In this document: positions 53,554 through 61,861 of the stretch, one piece after another
Numbering within the stretch: position 1 is the stretch's first letter
How the letters are laid out: the number at the start of each line of letters is the position of its first letter
Source of the DNA: Lactococcus ileimucosae
GTDB taxonomy: Bacteria; Bacillota; Bacilli; Lactobacillales; Streptococcaceae
Direction of reading: 5' to 3'
DNA: 64,000 nucleotides
NCBI RefSeq assembly: GCF_943193185.1
Contig: NZ_CALPDE010000001.1
Location: 62,001-126,000 of the forward strand
Made by a program: the position numbers and the translations under genes
The notes under the pieces: generated by a model
What the model was told of the DNA's origin: nothing
The model's database searches: none
What the model saw: only the letters and a program-made list of their open reading frames with translations

Positions 53554-53763
53554 TTATTTTACCAACTCATAGCCTGCTTCTTTAACAGCTGCTGCCATCT
53601 CCTCTACGGGAGTGACCTCAGCGTCAAATTTGACAAGTGCTTCATTCTTTTTTAAAGAAACTTTAGCTGATTTTACACCTGAAAGTCCTTCAAGTGCTGT
53701 AGTCACATGCATTGCACAGTGCTCACAGGTCATGCCTTTTATTGCAAATTTTTCTTTTTCCAT
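53554..53763 (-). CDS. copZ: Copper chaperone CopZ
   Basis: A 69-residue heavy-metal-associated (HMA) domain with the Cu(I)-binding motif GMTCEHC (residues 9-15). CopZ delivers Cu(I) to the CopR repressor and to the ATPase. It lies 15 bp downstream of copR and is followed by a stem-loop and copA. The family is secure. Confidence 0.95.
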   Translation of the reverse strand: MEKEKFAIKGMTCEHCAMHVTTALEGLSGVKSAKVSLKKNEALVKFDAEVTPVEEMAAAVKEAGYELVK

Positions 53764-53778
53764 TCTCTCTCCTCCCTA

Positions 53779-54225
53779 TTAGCTGGCGTGTTGACAGCTG
53801 CAAGAATTAAAATTTTCTAAACAGGTGCACGTTGTTTCTTGAACTGTTTCTTTATTTTTTAACGCTTCTTGCAAACTTGCTATGTCTTCTGAAGTCAAGT
53901 TTGACAAGGCGATCATATCGGCTAAGAGCTTGACTTGCTTTGTTTCACAAACCTTTTCAAGTAAAGACTGTCCCATCATTTGAATAGCTGTACATTCAGC
54001 CATCAAAGGACGATAGACAAACTTGCGCCCTTCTTTTTCAGTACTCAGCATTCCCTTTTTTACCAGACGCCCCAGCAAGGTTTTGACCGTTGCCAAAGAC
54101 CAATCCAAGTTAGGAGAAATCTGACAAGCAATCTCATCAACTCGTGCTTCACCAAGTGACCAGATAACACGCATCACAATCAATTCCGCGTTAGATATAT
54201 TAAATTCTACTTCGTTCATTGGCAC
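53779..54225 (-). CDS. copR: Copper-responsive repressor CopR/CopY
   Basis: A 148-residue winged-helix repressor of the BlaI/CopY family. The helix-turn-helix region reads IACQISPNLDWSLATVKTLLGRLVKKGM (about residues 33-60). The C-terminus contains CTC and CSC pairs separated by six residues, a Zn/Cu(I)-binding cluster. Cu(I) displaces zinc and releases the repressor from TACANNTGTA boxes. It autoregulates through the site at 54256-54265 and probably controls the yahD operon at 37 kb. Confidence 0.95.
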   Translation of the reverse strand: MPMNEVEFNISNAELIVMRVIWSLGEARVDEIACQISPNLDWSLATVKTLLGRLVKKGMLSTEKEGRKFVYRPLMAECTAIQMMGQSLLEKVCETKQVKLLADMIALSNLTSEDIASLQEALKNKETVQETTCTCLENFNSCSCQHAS

Positions 54226-54251
54226 TCCTTATAAATATTTACTATAACTAT

Positions 54252-54280
54252 AGTTTACATTCGTAAACTATAAAAGTCAA
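54252..54280 (-). promoter_or_regulatory. copRZA promoter with operator
   Basis: TTGACT (54280-54275) and TAAACT (54257-54252) with 17 bp spacing on the minus strand. TACATTCGTA (54256-54265) overlaps the spacer. It differs by one base from the box TACANNTGTA and sits in the longer palindrome GTTTACATTCGTAAAC. Confidence 0.7.
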
Positions 54281-54313
54281 GCCAGAACTCTGCAGCATAA
54301 ATAAAAAGCCCTC

Positions 54314-54336
54314 TTTAAGGCAGTAATGGCCTTAAA
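54314..54336 (-). terminator. Terminator-like stem-loop after the small membrane-protein cluster
   Basis: TTTAAGGC / GCCTTAAA stem with GAGGGCTTTTT downstream on the minus strand. The region 54337-54622 has no gene; it holds several short inverted repeats around AATTATAGAA but nothing I can name. Confidence 0.45.
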
Positions 54337-54622
54337 AAAGAACCTCTAGACTTGTAAATTTCGCCCTACTTTTGAGCGGGGAAAATTCTTTTTAGCTTCT
54401 GTTGACCTTATATAATTTCTGCTACTTTTGAAAAGAGCTAAAAGATATTGGTGATTGCCACTTCCGACTATTTCTCCAGCTCTTATGATTATAATTCTGT
54501 CAAACTCAGAAATTATAGAAAAGTGGTGACTCGCCCCGTCAGACCATTCCGATATTTCTCAGCGAGAGAAAAGCCCAACTATAGCACACACATGAGTTGA
54601 ACAAATTCCCCTTAAACTTAGA

Positions 54623-54778
54623 CTACATGCGCCTATCAAGATATTTAAGAGTAAAGTACTCAACCACGGGCTTCATCATTAAAAGATTAAAAGTAATCAA
54701 CGATAGGCGCTCTAATATTGGAATACTAAGATCAGATGTAACAAGCAATCCTATAAAAAGTAGGTCCAAGCTTATCAT
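54623..54778 (-). CDS. Short membrane protein, related to the C-terminus of its neighbour
   Basis: A 51-residue protein. The ATG at 54778 has GGAGG 5 nt upstream; the frame's longer start at 54805 is a GTG with no site. It holds one or two hydrophobic segments and ends VVEYFTLKYLDRRM. That ending resembles GYLVLRYYERSMRRM in the next gene, so it looks like a truncated or duplicated relative. The function is unknown. Confidence 0.5.
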   Translation of the reverse strand: MISLDLLFIGLLVTSDLSIPILERLSLITFNLLMMKPVVEYFTLKYLDRRM

Positions 54779-54843
54779 CACCACCTCCATATAAGTGATT
54801 ATCACTGATTTTTCCTCGTTTAAACTCCTACTTCTATCAAGAA

Positions 54844-55179
54844 TTAAGATTTTTCCATTCTTCTCATGCTCCTTTCATAGTACCTCAACACAAGATACCC
54901 TAACAAACTTCTGGTAGTAAGAAGAAGGAAAAATATCATAATTACATCATTCGAGCGAATTAAAATTGAAATATCACCTAAAAAACCGGGTAATGTTGCA
55001 GTGATTAATACGACAGCTAGTATCACTAAAAATCCATCTGTAATATTAATGAGGACACTGTTTCTTTTCACTAATAAACTTTTATAGTGTGGATTATTCT
55101 TATTTTTTACTTTTTTGGTGCTCTCAAGTGAATTAATGAGTAAAAATATAAAAGTGCTCAATATCGTAATAAATATCAT
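54844..55179 (-). CDS. Small membrane protein of unknown function
   Basis: A 111-residue protein starting at ATG 55179, with GGAGGA upstream. Three hydrophobic segments (about 1-16, 46-64 and 77-98) surround a basic loop (STKKVKNKNNPHYKS). Its start overlaps the stop codon of the upstream 65-residue gene (ATGA), so the two are translationally coupled. No family recognised. An accessory or immunity role for the small peptide is possible, but only from context. Confidence 0.6.
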   Translation of the reverse strand: MIFITILSTFIFLLINSLESTKKVKNKNNPHYKSLLVKRNSVLINITDGFLVILAVVLITATLPGFLGDISILIRSNDVIMIFFLLLTTRSLLGYLVLRYYERSMRRMEKS

Positions 55180-55373
55180 ATCCAGTATTCCTCCGTATAG
55201 TATCCTTGACAAAAAACGAGATTTTTTTGAGTCAAATAAGAAACAGCCTCACTTCCATATTCCATATGGTTCTTGCTGTCCCCTTCATCCAGGTAGCTTA
55301 TATCAATTTTTTCTTCGATTGTGCTGGCGGAGTCAACGAATAGTGCTTTTTCCTCAAATGTATTTCTTTTCAT
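55176..55373 (-). CDS. Small acidic protein, possible peptide precursor
   Basis: A 65-residue, acidic, soluble-looking protein starting at ATG 55373 with AGGAG 5 nt upstream. Residues 1-45 contain many Glu and Asp (TIEEKIDISYLDEGDSKNH). The end is aromatic, with one cysteine (LVFCQGYYTEEYWI). A leader-like acidic part and a distinctive tail are reminiscent of ribosomally made peptide precursors, but no processing site or modifying enzyme is present nearby. It is coupled to a small membrane-protein gene. Confidence 0.55.
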   Translation of the reverse strand: MKRNTFEEKALFVDSASTIEEKIDISYLDEGDSKNHMEYGSEAVSYLTQKNLVFCQGYYTEEYWI

Positions 55374-55477
55374 AAATCTCCTGATATATACTTTGATAAC
55401 CAAAATTTTTTCGCAATGAGATTATTTCTTTATTTCCTCCTCTATTATAACTCAGGATTTACAGGCAAAATAAAACC

Positions 55478-55493
55478 GTGCCAAACATGGCAC
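55478..55493 (-). terminator. Terminator after the serine dehydratase operon
   Basis: GTGCCA-AACA-TGGCAC followed on the minus strand by GGTTTTATTTTG, just downstream of the sdaAA stop codon. Confidence 0.75.
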
Positions 55494-55495
55494 AT

Positions 55496-56368
55496 TTATT
55501 TTCCATCACCAAAGATGCGCTCCATAATTTCACGTCCTGTTGGGGTTGCCGCAAGTCCACCTTCACCAGTTTCACGATGTGCAGAGGGTAATGAGCGCCC
55601 CACATTGTACATACATGTAATCACTTCATCTACTGGAATAACCGTTTTAACACCAGCCAAAGCCATGTCAGCGGAAATCATGGCTTGTGAAGCTCCCATA
55701 GCGTTACGGTGGACACAAGGGATTTCGACCAAGCCCGCTACCGGATCACAAATCAAGCCCAACATATTTTGAAGGGTCAGTGCTAAAGCCACACCTGCTT
55801 GCTCTCCCGTTCCTCCAGCCATGATAACCAGAGCTGCTGCCGACATGGCAGAGGCAGAACCCACCTCAGCCTGACAGCCGCCTTCAGCACCTGCAATCGT
55901 TGCATTGTTTGCGATAGCTAAACCAAAAGCACCAGCTGTAAAGATAAATTCTACCTGCTGCTCGTGCGTGAGGCCTAACTTCTTCGTTGCTGCGGAGAGC
56001 ACTCCGGGTAAACATCCTGCTGAGCCGGCTGTCGGTGTTGCACAGATTAGTCCCATCTGAGCATTGACTTCGTTTACAGCCACACCATCACGCGCTGCCC
56101 CTAAAATAACATCACCAGATATTGCTTTCCCCGACTTAATGTATTCATCCATCTTCTTGGCATCGCCACCTGTAAGTCCTGTTGTTGACTTATTTCCTAG
56201 CAGACCCTCCTCAATTGATGACAGCATCGTTGCTAAGTTGTGTTCCATCATTTCAATGATTTGTTCACGACTCGCCCCAGTTTGTTCTATTTCTTCTGCA
56301 ATCATCAATTCAGCAATTGATGGATATGCTTTTGCATCTTCAAGCAATTCTTTTACATTTGAAAACAT
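55496..56368 (-). CDS. sdaAA: L-serine dehydratase, alpha subunit
   Basis: A 290-residue subunit of the iron-sulfur L-serine dehydratase, which converts serine to pyruvate and ammonia. Cysteines in GLICATPTAGSAGCLPG (about 125-141) and the later LGLICDPVAGLVEIPCVHRN (about 206-225) are the expected [4Fe-4S] ligands. It lies 9 bp downstream of the beta-subunit gene and is followed by a terminator. Confidence 0.94.
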   Translation of the reverse strand: MFSNVKELLEDAKAYPSIAELMIAEEIEQTGASREQIIEMMEHNLATMLSSIEEGLLGNKSTTGLTGGDAKKMDEYIKSGKAISGDVILGAARDGVAVNEVNAQMGLICATPTAGSAGCLPGVLSAATKKLGLTHEQQVEFIFTAGAFGLAIANNATIAGAEGGCQAEVGSASAMSAAALVIMAGGTGEQAGVALALTLQNMLGLICDPVAGLVEIPCVHRNAMGASQAMISADMALAGVKTVIPVDEVITCMYNVGRSLPSAHRETGEGGLAATPTGREIMERIFGDGK

Positions 56369-56377
56369 AATTACCCC

Positions 56378-57049
56378 TTATTTAAAGAAATTTACAGCAG
56401 AAAGTTTAGGAATATGTTTCATTTCCTCAAAAGCTTCTTCGACATCAAGGCTATCCACTTCCATAATCATAATGGCTTTCTCACCTTTAGCTTCACGCGT
56501 CAAGTTCATCTGTGCCACGTTAATGTCATGCTTTTCAAAAATAGCTCCCAGACGTGCCAATATCCCTGGTGCATCTTGATGAACAATAACAAAGGTTGGC
56601 ATCCCCGCGGAAATAGAAATATCAAAGCCATTGAGTTCGGTCACTTGAATCAACCCACCACCAATAGAAATTCCTGTAACACTCATATCACGATCGCCTT
56701 TTTTCAAAATCAGGCGCGCTGTATTTGGATGATCAGCCTTATCTTCTGGGTGAGGAATATAAGTCACTTCCATGCCTTCTTCATGGGCAATACGTGGCGC
56801 ATCACGTAAACGCGGATCATCAGGATCCATGCCTAAAACACCTGCAACCAAAGCGACATCTGTTCCATGCCCACGATAAGTTTTAGCAAAGCTTTCGTAC
56901 AGGTGAATTTCTACTTTTTCCGGTAACTCACCAAAAATTGAACGAATAATCTTGCCTATACGTGCTGCACCAGCAGTATGTGAACTACTGGGACCAACCA
57001 TTACAGGGCCAATAATGTCAAATACACTTTTGTAACGTAAATTTTCCAT
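56378..57049 (-). CDS. sdaAB: L-serine dehydratase, beta subunit
   Basis: A 223-residue subunit. It opens YKSVFDIIGPVMVGPSSSHTAGAARIG (about residues 6-32), the family's substrate-binding signature. A C-terminal ACT-like domain (about 148-223) begins MPTFVIVHQDAPGILARLGAIFEKHDINVAQMNLTR. It precedes the alpha subunit in a two-gene operon; GGAGGAAAT is its ribosome binding site. Confidence 0.94.
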   Translation of the reverse strand: MENLRYKSVFDIIGPVMVGPSSSHTAGAARIGKIIRSIFGELPEKVEIHLYESFAKTYRGHGTDVALVAGVLGMDPDDPRLRDAPRIAHEEGMEVTYIPHPEDKADHPNTARLILKKGDRDMSVTGISIGGGLIQVTELNGFDISISAGMPTFVIVHQDAPGILARLGAIFEKHDINVAQMNLTREAKGEKAIMIMEVDSLDVEEAFEEMKHIPKLSAVNFFK

Positions 57050-57327
57050 ATTTCCTCCGCAGCTTTGCTCAGCAAAGCTTTTTCGTAAATTTTTCCCTCA
57101 TTAACGAAACGACTTCTTCCAAAAATAATTATAACATTAATGCGCTTTCATATCTATCTATAACTGCCTTTTAAGTAAAAAGATAAGTTTGTTAATTTTC
57201 CCGTTTTACGCGGACTTTTCAGACTATTCTTGCATGATTAAAAAAATAAAATAAGTCATTTTTTCTTCATTTCTCTCCGTGAGTTTGTGATATAATAAAC
57301 TTTAGAAAAATAGAAAGAGAGATTTCA

Positions 57328-58860
57328 ATGAAATTCAATCACAAACCTCTGAATCTTTATGTAAATTTCAAAGAATCCGCTGAAAAGTTCCCCCAAAGTC
57401 GTTTTATTTTTGATAAAAAGTTAAACGCTTTCCCTGAGTTAGAGCTTGAGACCAGCTATCAAAAAGTCCATGAAGCCATTTTGCAAAAAGCTTATAATCT
57501 AGCGGCTCTAGGGATAAAAAAAGAAGACAAGGTAATTATTTTCAAGTCAAGCGCCTTTGATACTTACCTTCTTGCTGTTGCTGTGTCCTATCTTGGAGCA
57601 GTTCCTGCAATGATTTCTCATCACTTTTCTACACCTGTTATGGATACCTTAGCAGCTCGCCTAGAGAATCCTTGGCTCATTTTTGATGAAGATACAGCTT
57701 CTGTCGTTCAAGAATTGGAAAATGTTAAAGAAGACCATAAACTTTTCGTTTCTGACTTTGCCTCAATCACCAATAGTCCTGAGGTAAATAATCAACAATT
57801 GGCTACTGATGAGATTGCTTATCTCACACACACTTCGGGCACAACTGGGATTCCGAAGCTGATTGCACACTCTGCTCAATCTATGGGCTGGCGTTGGGTC
57901 TTGCAACGTACTGTTATGGATTGGATGCCAGACAAATCTTCTCTTTTGGCCTTCCATATTTCACCCGTTCATTCCCGCTTCAACATTGGTATATCATCAG
58001 CCATGACTTTTGGGTTTGACCTTATGCCCCTTTCTAATTTGGAAAAAAATACAGTGTTGACCATGTTTGAAAAATACCGTCCCACGGCTTTTGAAACACA
58101 CCGCAACCATTTTGTTCGTTTGGCAAATGTCGTGAAAGAAACACCGGAAGCCTTTGCTTCTATTCGTTATCTCCACTCCACTTTTGATGCGATCAACAAA
58201 GATACGATGCATACTTTCCTCGCTGCTTCTAAAGAGGAAAATCCTGTTTTCTTGCAAATCTATGGTCAGTCTGAATGCGGCCCAATGATTTGGAAAAAAC
58301 ATCGCCTTAGTACCTTACCAACGACAAATGCACGTGAAATGGGCATCGGCATGCCAGGTCTCTCCCAAGCGCGTGTGACAGATGCTGAAGGAAATGTTGT
58401 TCCTGCTGGAACTCCCGGTCATATTCACTTCCTCTCTAAAGGACGGGCACTTACCTACTATAAAGAAGATGAGCGCTTTGCTGAGGAAGTTTATGGCGAC
58501 TGGTGGGACACAGGTGACTGGGGAATTATGGATGAAGACGGTGTACTCTTCCTCTATGACCGTCAAGTCGATCTCATCGACAAGGTGGAGTCAAACTTAG
58601 CCATTGAAGATATTCTCCTCGACCAACACGATTTCCTTGACGAAGTGATTATTATCCGTGATGCTTCTGGCCATCCCCAGCCTATTTTGGCGCTTGCTGA
58701 GGGCAAAGAGATGGACTGGCAAGCTTGGTGGTCTTCTATCATTGACATGCCTTTCTTAAATGAGCCTATCCTTATGGACTATGATGAGATACCACGTACA
58801 GCCACGATGAAAGTTCAAAGATTAGCTCTTGAGCGTGAGTTAGCAAAGAGCCACAAATAA
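57328..58860 (+). CDS. AMP-binding (ANL-superfamily) acid-activating enzyme
   Basis: A 510-residue adenylate-forming enzyme. The ATP-binding loop reads THTSGTTGIPKLIAHS (about residues 170-185). The A5-type YGQSECGPM follows at about 312, and WDTGDWG near 393 carries the hinge-region Asp. The C-terminal catalytic lysine region (RTATMKVQRLAL) is near the end. It would activate a carboxylic acid as an acyl-AMP. No carrier protein, thioesterase or CoA ligase partner is adjacent, so the substrate is unknown. The gene is monocistronic with its own terminator. Confidence 0.85.
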   Translation: MKFNHKPLNLYVNFKESAEKFPQSRFIFDKKLNAFPELELETSYQKVHEAILQKAYNLAALGIKKEDKVIIFKSSAFDTYLLAVAVSYLGAVPAMISHHFSTPVMDTLAARLENPWLIFDEDTASVVQELENVKEDHKLFVSDFASITNSPEVNNQQLATDEIAYLTHTSGTTGIPKLIAHSAQSMGWRWVLQRTVMDWMPDKSSLLAFHISPVHSRFNIGISSAMTFGFDLMPLSNLEKNTVLTMFEKYRPTAFETHRNHFVRLANVVKETPEAFASIRYLHSTFDAINKDTMHTFLAASKEENPVFLQIYGQSECGPMIWKKHRLSTLPTTNAREMGIGMPGLSQARVTDAEGNVVPAGTPGHIHFLSKGRALTYYKEDERFAEEVYGDWWDTGDWGIMDEDGVLFLYDRQVDLIDKVESNLAIEDILLDQHDFLDEVIIIRDASGHPQPILALAEGKEMDWQAWWSSIIDMPFLNEPILMDYDEIPRTATMKVQRLALERELAKSHK

Positions 58861-58868
58861 AATAAGAA

Positions 58869-58899
58869 AAATCGGAAGTCTTTTGGACTCACCGATTTT
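58869..58899 (+). terminator. Terminator of the AMP-binding gene
   Basis: AAATCGG-loop-CCGATTT followed by TTTTT. The rest of the gap to 59132 has no gene that I can support. Confidence 0.75.
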
Positions 58900-59132
58900 T
58901 TATTAGATTTTTCCATGGAGGAAGAAATTAAGATAGTTTTTCCCACATTATTAGGATAAAAAGGAATTATTCTCCTCAATGCAATAAATGTCGACTGCCC
59001 TCCTAAAAATTCTCACAAATTTCAGACTGTTCTTGAGTACCAGAATTATAGTGGAGCAGCTTGGGCAACATGGGGCTCATTTCATTCATTTAATAACCAA
59101 ATTTCTTTAACAAGACACAAAGTTTAAGACAT

Positions 59133-60227
59133 CTAGTTCTTCAGTCTTCTCTGTCTCTCATATATGAACAGCCAAGCGCTCATAACCATCGCAATCAAAA
59201 AGAATATTATAAAGGGAAGGAACTGTTCTCTTAGGATATAAAGAGTAAGTGAAACAAGACTTATCCAAAGAGCATATATCAGACTTCCCACTAAGGTCAG
59301 GCGATAGCGTTCTTGGTTGTAGGTGCTTGTCGCCATCAAAGCCAAATAAAAGATAGCTATTCCTATAATGATAAATGTCGCACCAAGCTCTCTATGATGC
59401 GAGTTTGATATCGCTTCAATACCAACAGTAAAGAGATTAAGCCCAATTAAAAGAGCATTGTGGACATAGCTAAGCAAGGTAACTCTGACTCTTTGGTCAT
59501 GATTAATATTGAGAAAAGTTTGGGAGATATAAAGAAAAAATAGGCTTGCCATACCAAAAAAGAAAATTCCTCCAATAAGAATATTATCTTGATATGTTTT
59601 CAAAATAGCAACAACCGTTTCTCCAAACGTGATGATGGTAATAAGTTGCAGCCGCTCTAAAAAGTGAGGGAAATTGATAATCCGCGCTTGATCATAATTT
59701 CGATGTGAAACAAGTGGCAAAAATATAGGGGCTACAAAGAATAAAAGTGACAATTCATTGAAAAACCAAAATTTCGATAATATCGCTACGCAGCTAAGAG
59801 CAAAGATAAGGGTCAAACTTCCCATAAATCTAATAGCATGCTTAATCTCATGAGTAAAGCTACTTGCCCTCCCTCTTAAAACATATTGAAGCGCAATAAT
59901 ACCATAAGAAATCGTGACAAGAAAAGCAAAGGGAAGGGCATGAGCTCTGTAATCTGTGCTGATATGGAAGGAGAGATTACCAACCGCAAACATCAGAGCT
60001 GTAATCGTCAAAATATCACGTAAATCACGTTCTCCAAAACTATTCATATAAAAGGTTTCAAAGATCCAGATTGACATGATAACAAGATTTGCAGCAATAA
60101 AAGTAAAAAAACTCTTTGAAGTTAGTTCTCCATGTAAAAGTCCAGTTAAATTTGACACTGCAAGTACAAAAACTAAGTCAAAAAACAATTCATAATTAGA
60201 AACACGTTTGGCAACTAAGTTTGACAT
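59133..60227 (-). CDS. Low-temperature-requirement protein A (LtrA) family
   Basis: A 364-residue membrane protein with about ten helices. The N-terminal NYELFFDLVFVLAVSNLTGLL (about residues 12-32) is the LtrA signature. The family is named from a Listeria gene needed for growth at low temperature; its biochemical role is unknown. ATG 60227 has AGGAGGA 5 nt upstream; the longer frame to 60281 does not. The gene is monocistronic. Confidence 0.85.
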   Translation of the reverse strand: MSNLVAKRVSNYELFFDLVFVLAVSNLTGLLHGELTSKSFFTFIAANLVIMSIWIFETFYMNSFGERDLRDILTITALMFAVGNLSFHISTDYRAHALPFAFLVTISYGIIALQYVLRGRASSFTHEIKHAIRFMGSLTLIFALSCVAILSKFWFFNELSLLFFVAPIFLPLVSHRNYDQARIINFPHFLERLQLITIITFGETVVAILKTYQDNILIGGIFFFGMASLFFLYISQTFLNINHDQRVRVTLLSYVHNALLIGLNLFTVGIEAISNSHHRELGATFIIIGIAIFYLALMATSTYNQERYRLTLVGSLIYALWISLVSLTLYILREQFLPFIIFFLIAMVMSAWLFIYERQRRLKN

Positions 60228-60281
60228 AAGTCCTCCTATTTTTATGTTATAAAATTTTAAAATAGTAACAAAGGCAATCAC

Positions 60282-60705
60282 TGTCTTACAGCGTACGTCA
60301 CCTCTGCCTAATCTCTAATTTTAACAAATCTTTCATAAAGTAGTCAATAGAGTAACTCAACAGTCTTTCTTTATATAGAGTTAGAAATATCTAAAGTCTT
60401 TCACACGGAGTCGGAAATTTTCCTCTGTCTCACTTTAAAGAGCGGTATATGACCGACCAAGCAGATTTGAAACCATTACCTCAAAAAAATTGACACAAAT
60501 TTTTTTGCTTCTCGTCAAATGTGCCAAAAACGGCACAAAACATTCTGAATATTACAAACAATTCAGTTTCGCTTAAGCCTAACTTGTTAACATTTTTATA
60601 AAGCGAAATGAAAGCCTTTTCTAGAAGGGAGAACAATTTTTTAAAGGCAGTTGCAACTAAAGTCTGCTAGAAAAACTCTAGTATAGAATTGAAAGGAAAA
60701 AATTT
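60282..60705 (+). promoter_or_regulatory. Leader region of the bacteriocin-like operon
   Basis: About 420 bp without a gene. It holds the inverted repeat TGTGCC-AAAAAC-GGCACA (60520-60537), the palindrome AGTTGCAACT (60649-60658) and CTAGA/TCTAG near 60665-60680. GAAAGGA precedes the ATG at 60706. The palindromes could be operators. I did not find a consensus promoter that I would defend. Confidence 0.4.
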
Positions 60706-61377
60706 ATGAATAAAAAAGTAAAAAAATTTATCATGGTACTTGTAGCAATCCTAGTTTTATTTACAGCTGTTGGTCCCCCTGTTGTTGGAGTCGTACAGGC
60801 GAATGATGTGAAAGTTGATGAACAAATTAATTTAGAAACTTCAAATGAAGCTGAAATTTATCAACCGATACAATTGCCAAGTGAGTATGTGGCGCAGGAA
60901 CAAAAATCAAACCAAGCCCTTGACTATATCAAAGAAAAATATGGGCACAGCGAAATTGAAGTTGCTGAAATTGAATCATTGACAATCACCCCTGAAGATG
61001 AAGAAAGAGTTTCAAAAGCTTTGGAAGAGTATTTAAGTCTTACTGGATATAATCCTCTTCTTCGCAGACTCGGAAGAAATTGGTGGAATTCCCGTCGTTT
61101 TATAGGTACTGTTATAGATGTAGGACTCATTGCCGTTGGGATTGGTGCAGCTGCCCGAAGCCGTGCTGCACTGGCCTCTCTCCTCCAAACTCACCGCACT
61201 CTCATCACTCGTGTAGTCCAAGGCCAAATATTACGTAGAGTGGGAATAGGAGTTTCAGGGATAATCATGTCTGCAATCAGGTTAGCTACCACACTTGCAG
61301 GAATTTCCATTGGTGGTGCCATTGCTTGGGGACTTGACCGCGCTGATGGTCGCTTAGACGGATATATTTTAGCCTAA
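60706..61377 (+). CDS. Secreted protein with hydrophobic cationic C-terminal region, bacteriocin/pore-former-like
   Basis: A 223-residue protein. Residues 1-32 are a Sec signal peptide (VLVAILVLFTAVGPPVVGVVQA). An acidic, helical middle part (about 35-115) is followed by a strongly basic and hydrophobic C-terminal region (about 118-215). That region contains LLRRLGRNWWNSRRF, two Gly/Ala/Ile-rich helices and no cysteine. This acidic-propeptide plus membrane-active-tail layout resembles some bacteriocins and pore formers. Two small membrane-protein genes follow directly (TAATG and TGAAAA junctions), as an immunity cassette would. I do not recognise the family. Confidence 0.5.
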   Translation: MNKKVKKFIMVLVAILVLFTAVGPPVVGVVQANDVKVDEQINLETSNEAEIYQPIQLPSEYVAQEQKSNQALDYIKEKYGHSEIEVAEIESLTITPEDEERVSKALEEYLSLTGYNPLLRRLGRNWWNSRRFIGTVIDVGLIAVGIGAAARSRAALASLLQTHRTLITRVVQGQILRRVGIGVSGIIMSAIRLATTLAGISIGGAIAWGLDRADGRLDGYILA

Positions 61378-61598
61378 TGAAAGTGGAAATAAAACAAAAC
61401 ATACTCTTGTATATAGGTAGCCTTATCCTTTCACTTGGTATAATGGTAATGTCCATTTTTATGTTTGAAACCCTAGTTTTAAATCTTACTGTAGGGCTGT
61501 CTCTTTGTGGCATTGGTGGATTCATTTCCTCCAAAACAGTCACATCGGTGATTTTGAAAGCGATGAAAGAGAAGGGGAAAAGTAACGAAAAGAAATGA
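61377..61598 (+). CDS. Small membrane protein, possible immunity partner
   Basis: A 73-residue protein with two hydrophobic helices (about 8-30 and 34-52) and a basic C-terminus (KAMKEKGKSNEKK). Its start overlaps the last base of the upstream stop codon, and its own stop overlaps the next start. It is thus tightly coupled in a three-gene operon. No family recognised. Confidence 0.6.
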   Translation: MKVEIKQNILLYIGSLILSLGIMVMSIFMFETLVLNLTVGLSLCGIGGFISSKTVTSVILKAMKEKGKSNEKK

Positions 61599-61813
61599 AA
61601 AAAAGCAAAAACAATTGGTTTCTTGTGTCAGGTCCTCTCATTGCTTATGGCGGAATGAAGCTGACTTCACTGAAAATTATCCAGCCTTGGCTTTTGAACT
61701 TCGTTGTCGGATGGGTTATTGTTTTCATCGGTGTCCACTTGAGCTGGATGTCTTGGCTGAGTATTGTACAAGAAATCAAGGAAGACAAGTATGATTATAA
61801 CGTTATTGACTGA
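61595..61813 (+). CDS. Small membrane protein, possible immunity partner
   Basis: A 72-residue protein with two hydrophobic helices (about 6-22 and 30-56) and an acidic tail (EIKEDKYDYNVID). It overlaps the preceding gene by 4 bp (ATGA) and ends 20 bp before a terminator. It resembles its neighbour in layout, though not clearly in sequence. Confidence 0.6.
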   Translation: MKKSKNNWFLVSGPLIAYGGMKLTSLKIIQPWLLNFVVGWVIVFIGVHLSWMSWLSIVQEIKEDKYDYNVID

Positions 61814-61832
61814 ATTTCTGTCAAACTAAAAA

Positions 61833-61854
61833 GTAATCCCCAAATGGAGATTAC
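61833..61854 (+). terminator. Terminator of the bacteriocin-like operon
   Basis: GTAATCCCC-loop-GGAGATTAC followed by CTTCTTTTTATTTT. It may also act on the convergent menA transcript. Confidence 0.7.
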
Positions 61855-61861
61855 CTTCTTT

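Noticed and set aside
54337-54622. Functional RNA in the gap downstream of the small cluster
   Set aside because: Several short inverted repeats (around AATTATAGAA and AGTGG) are present, but no promoter, terminator and helix combination was convincing.
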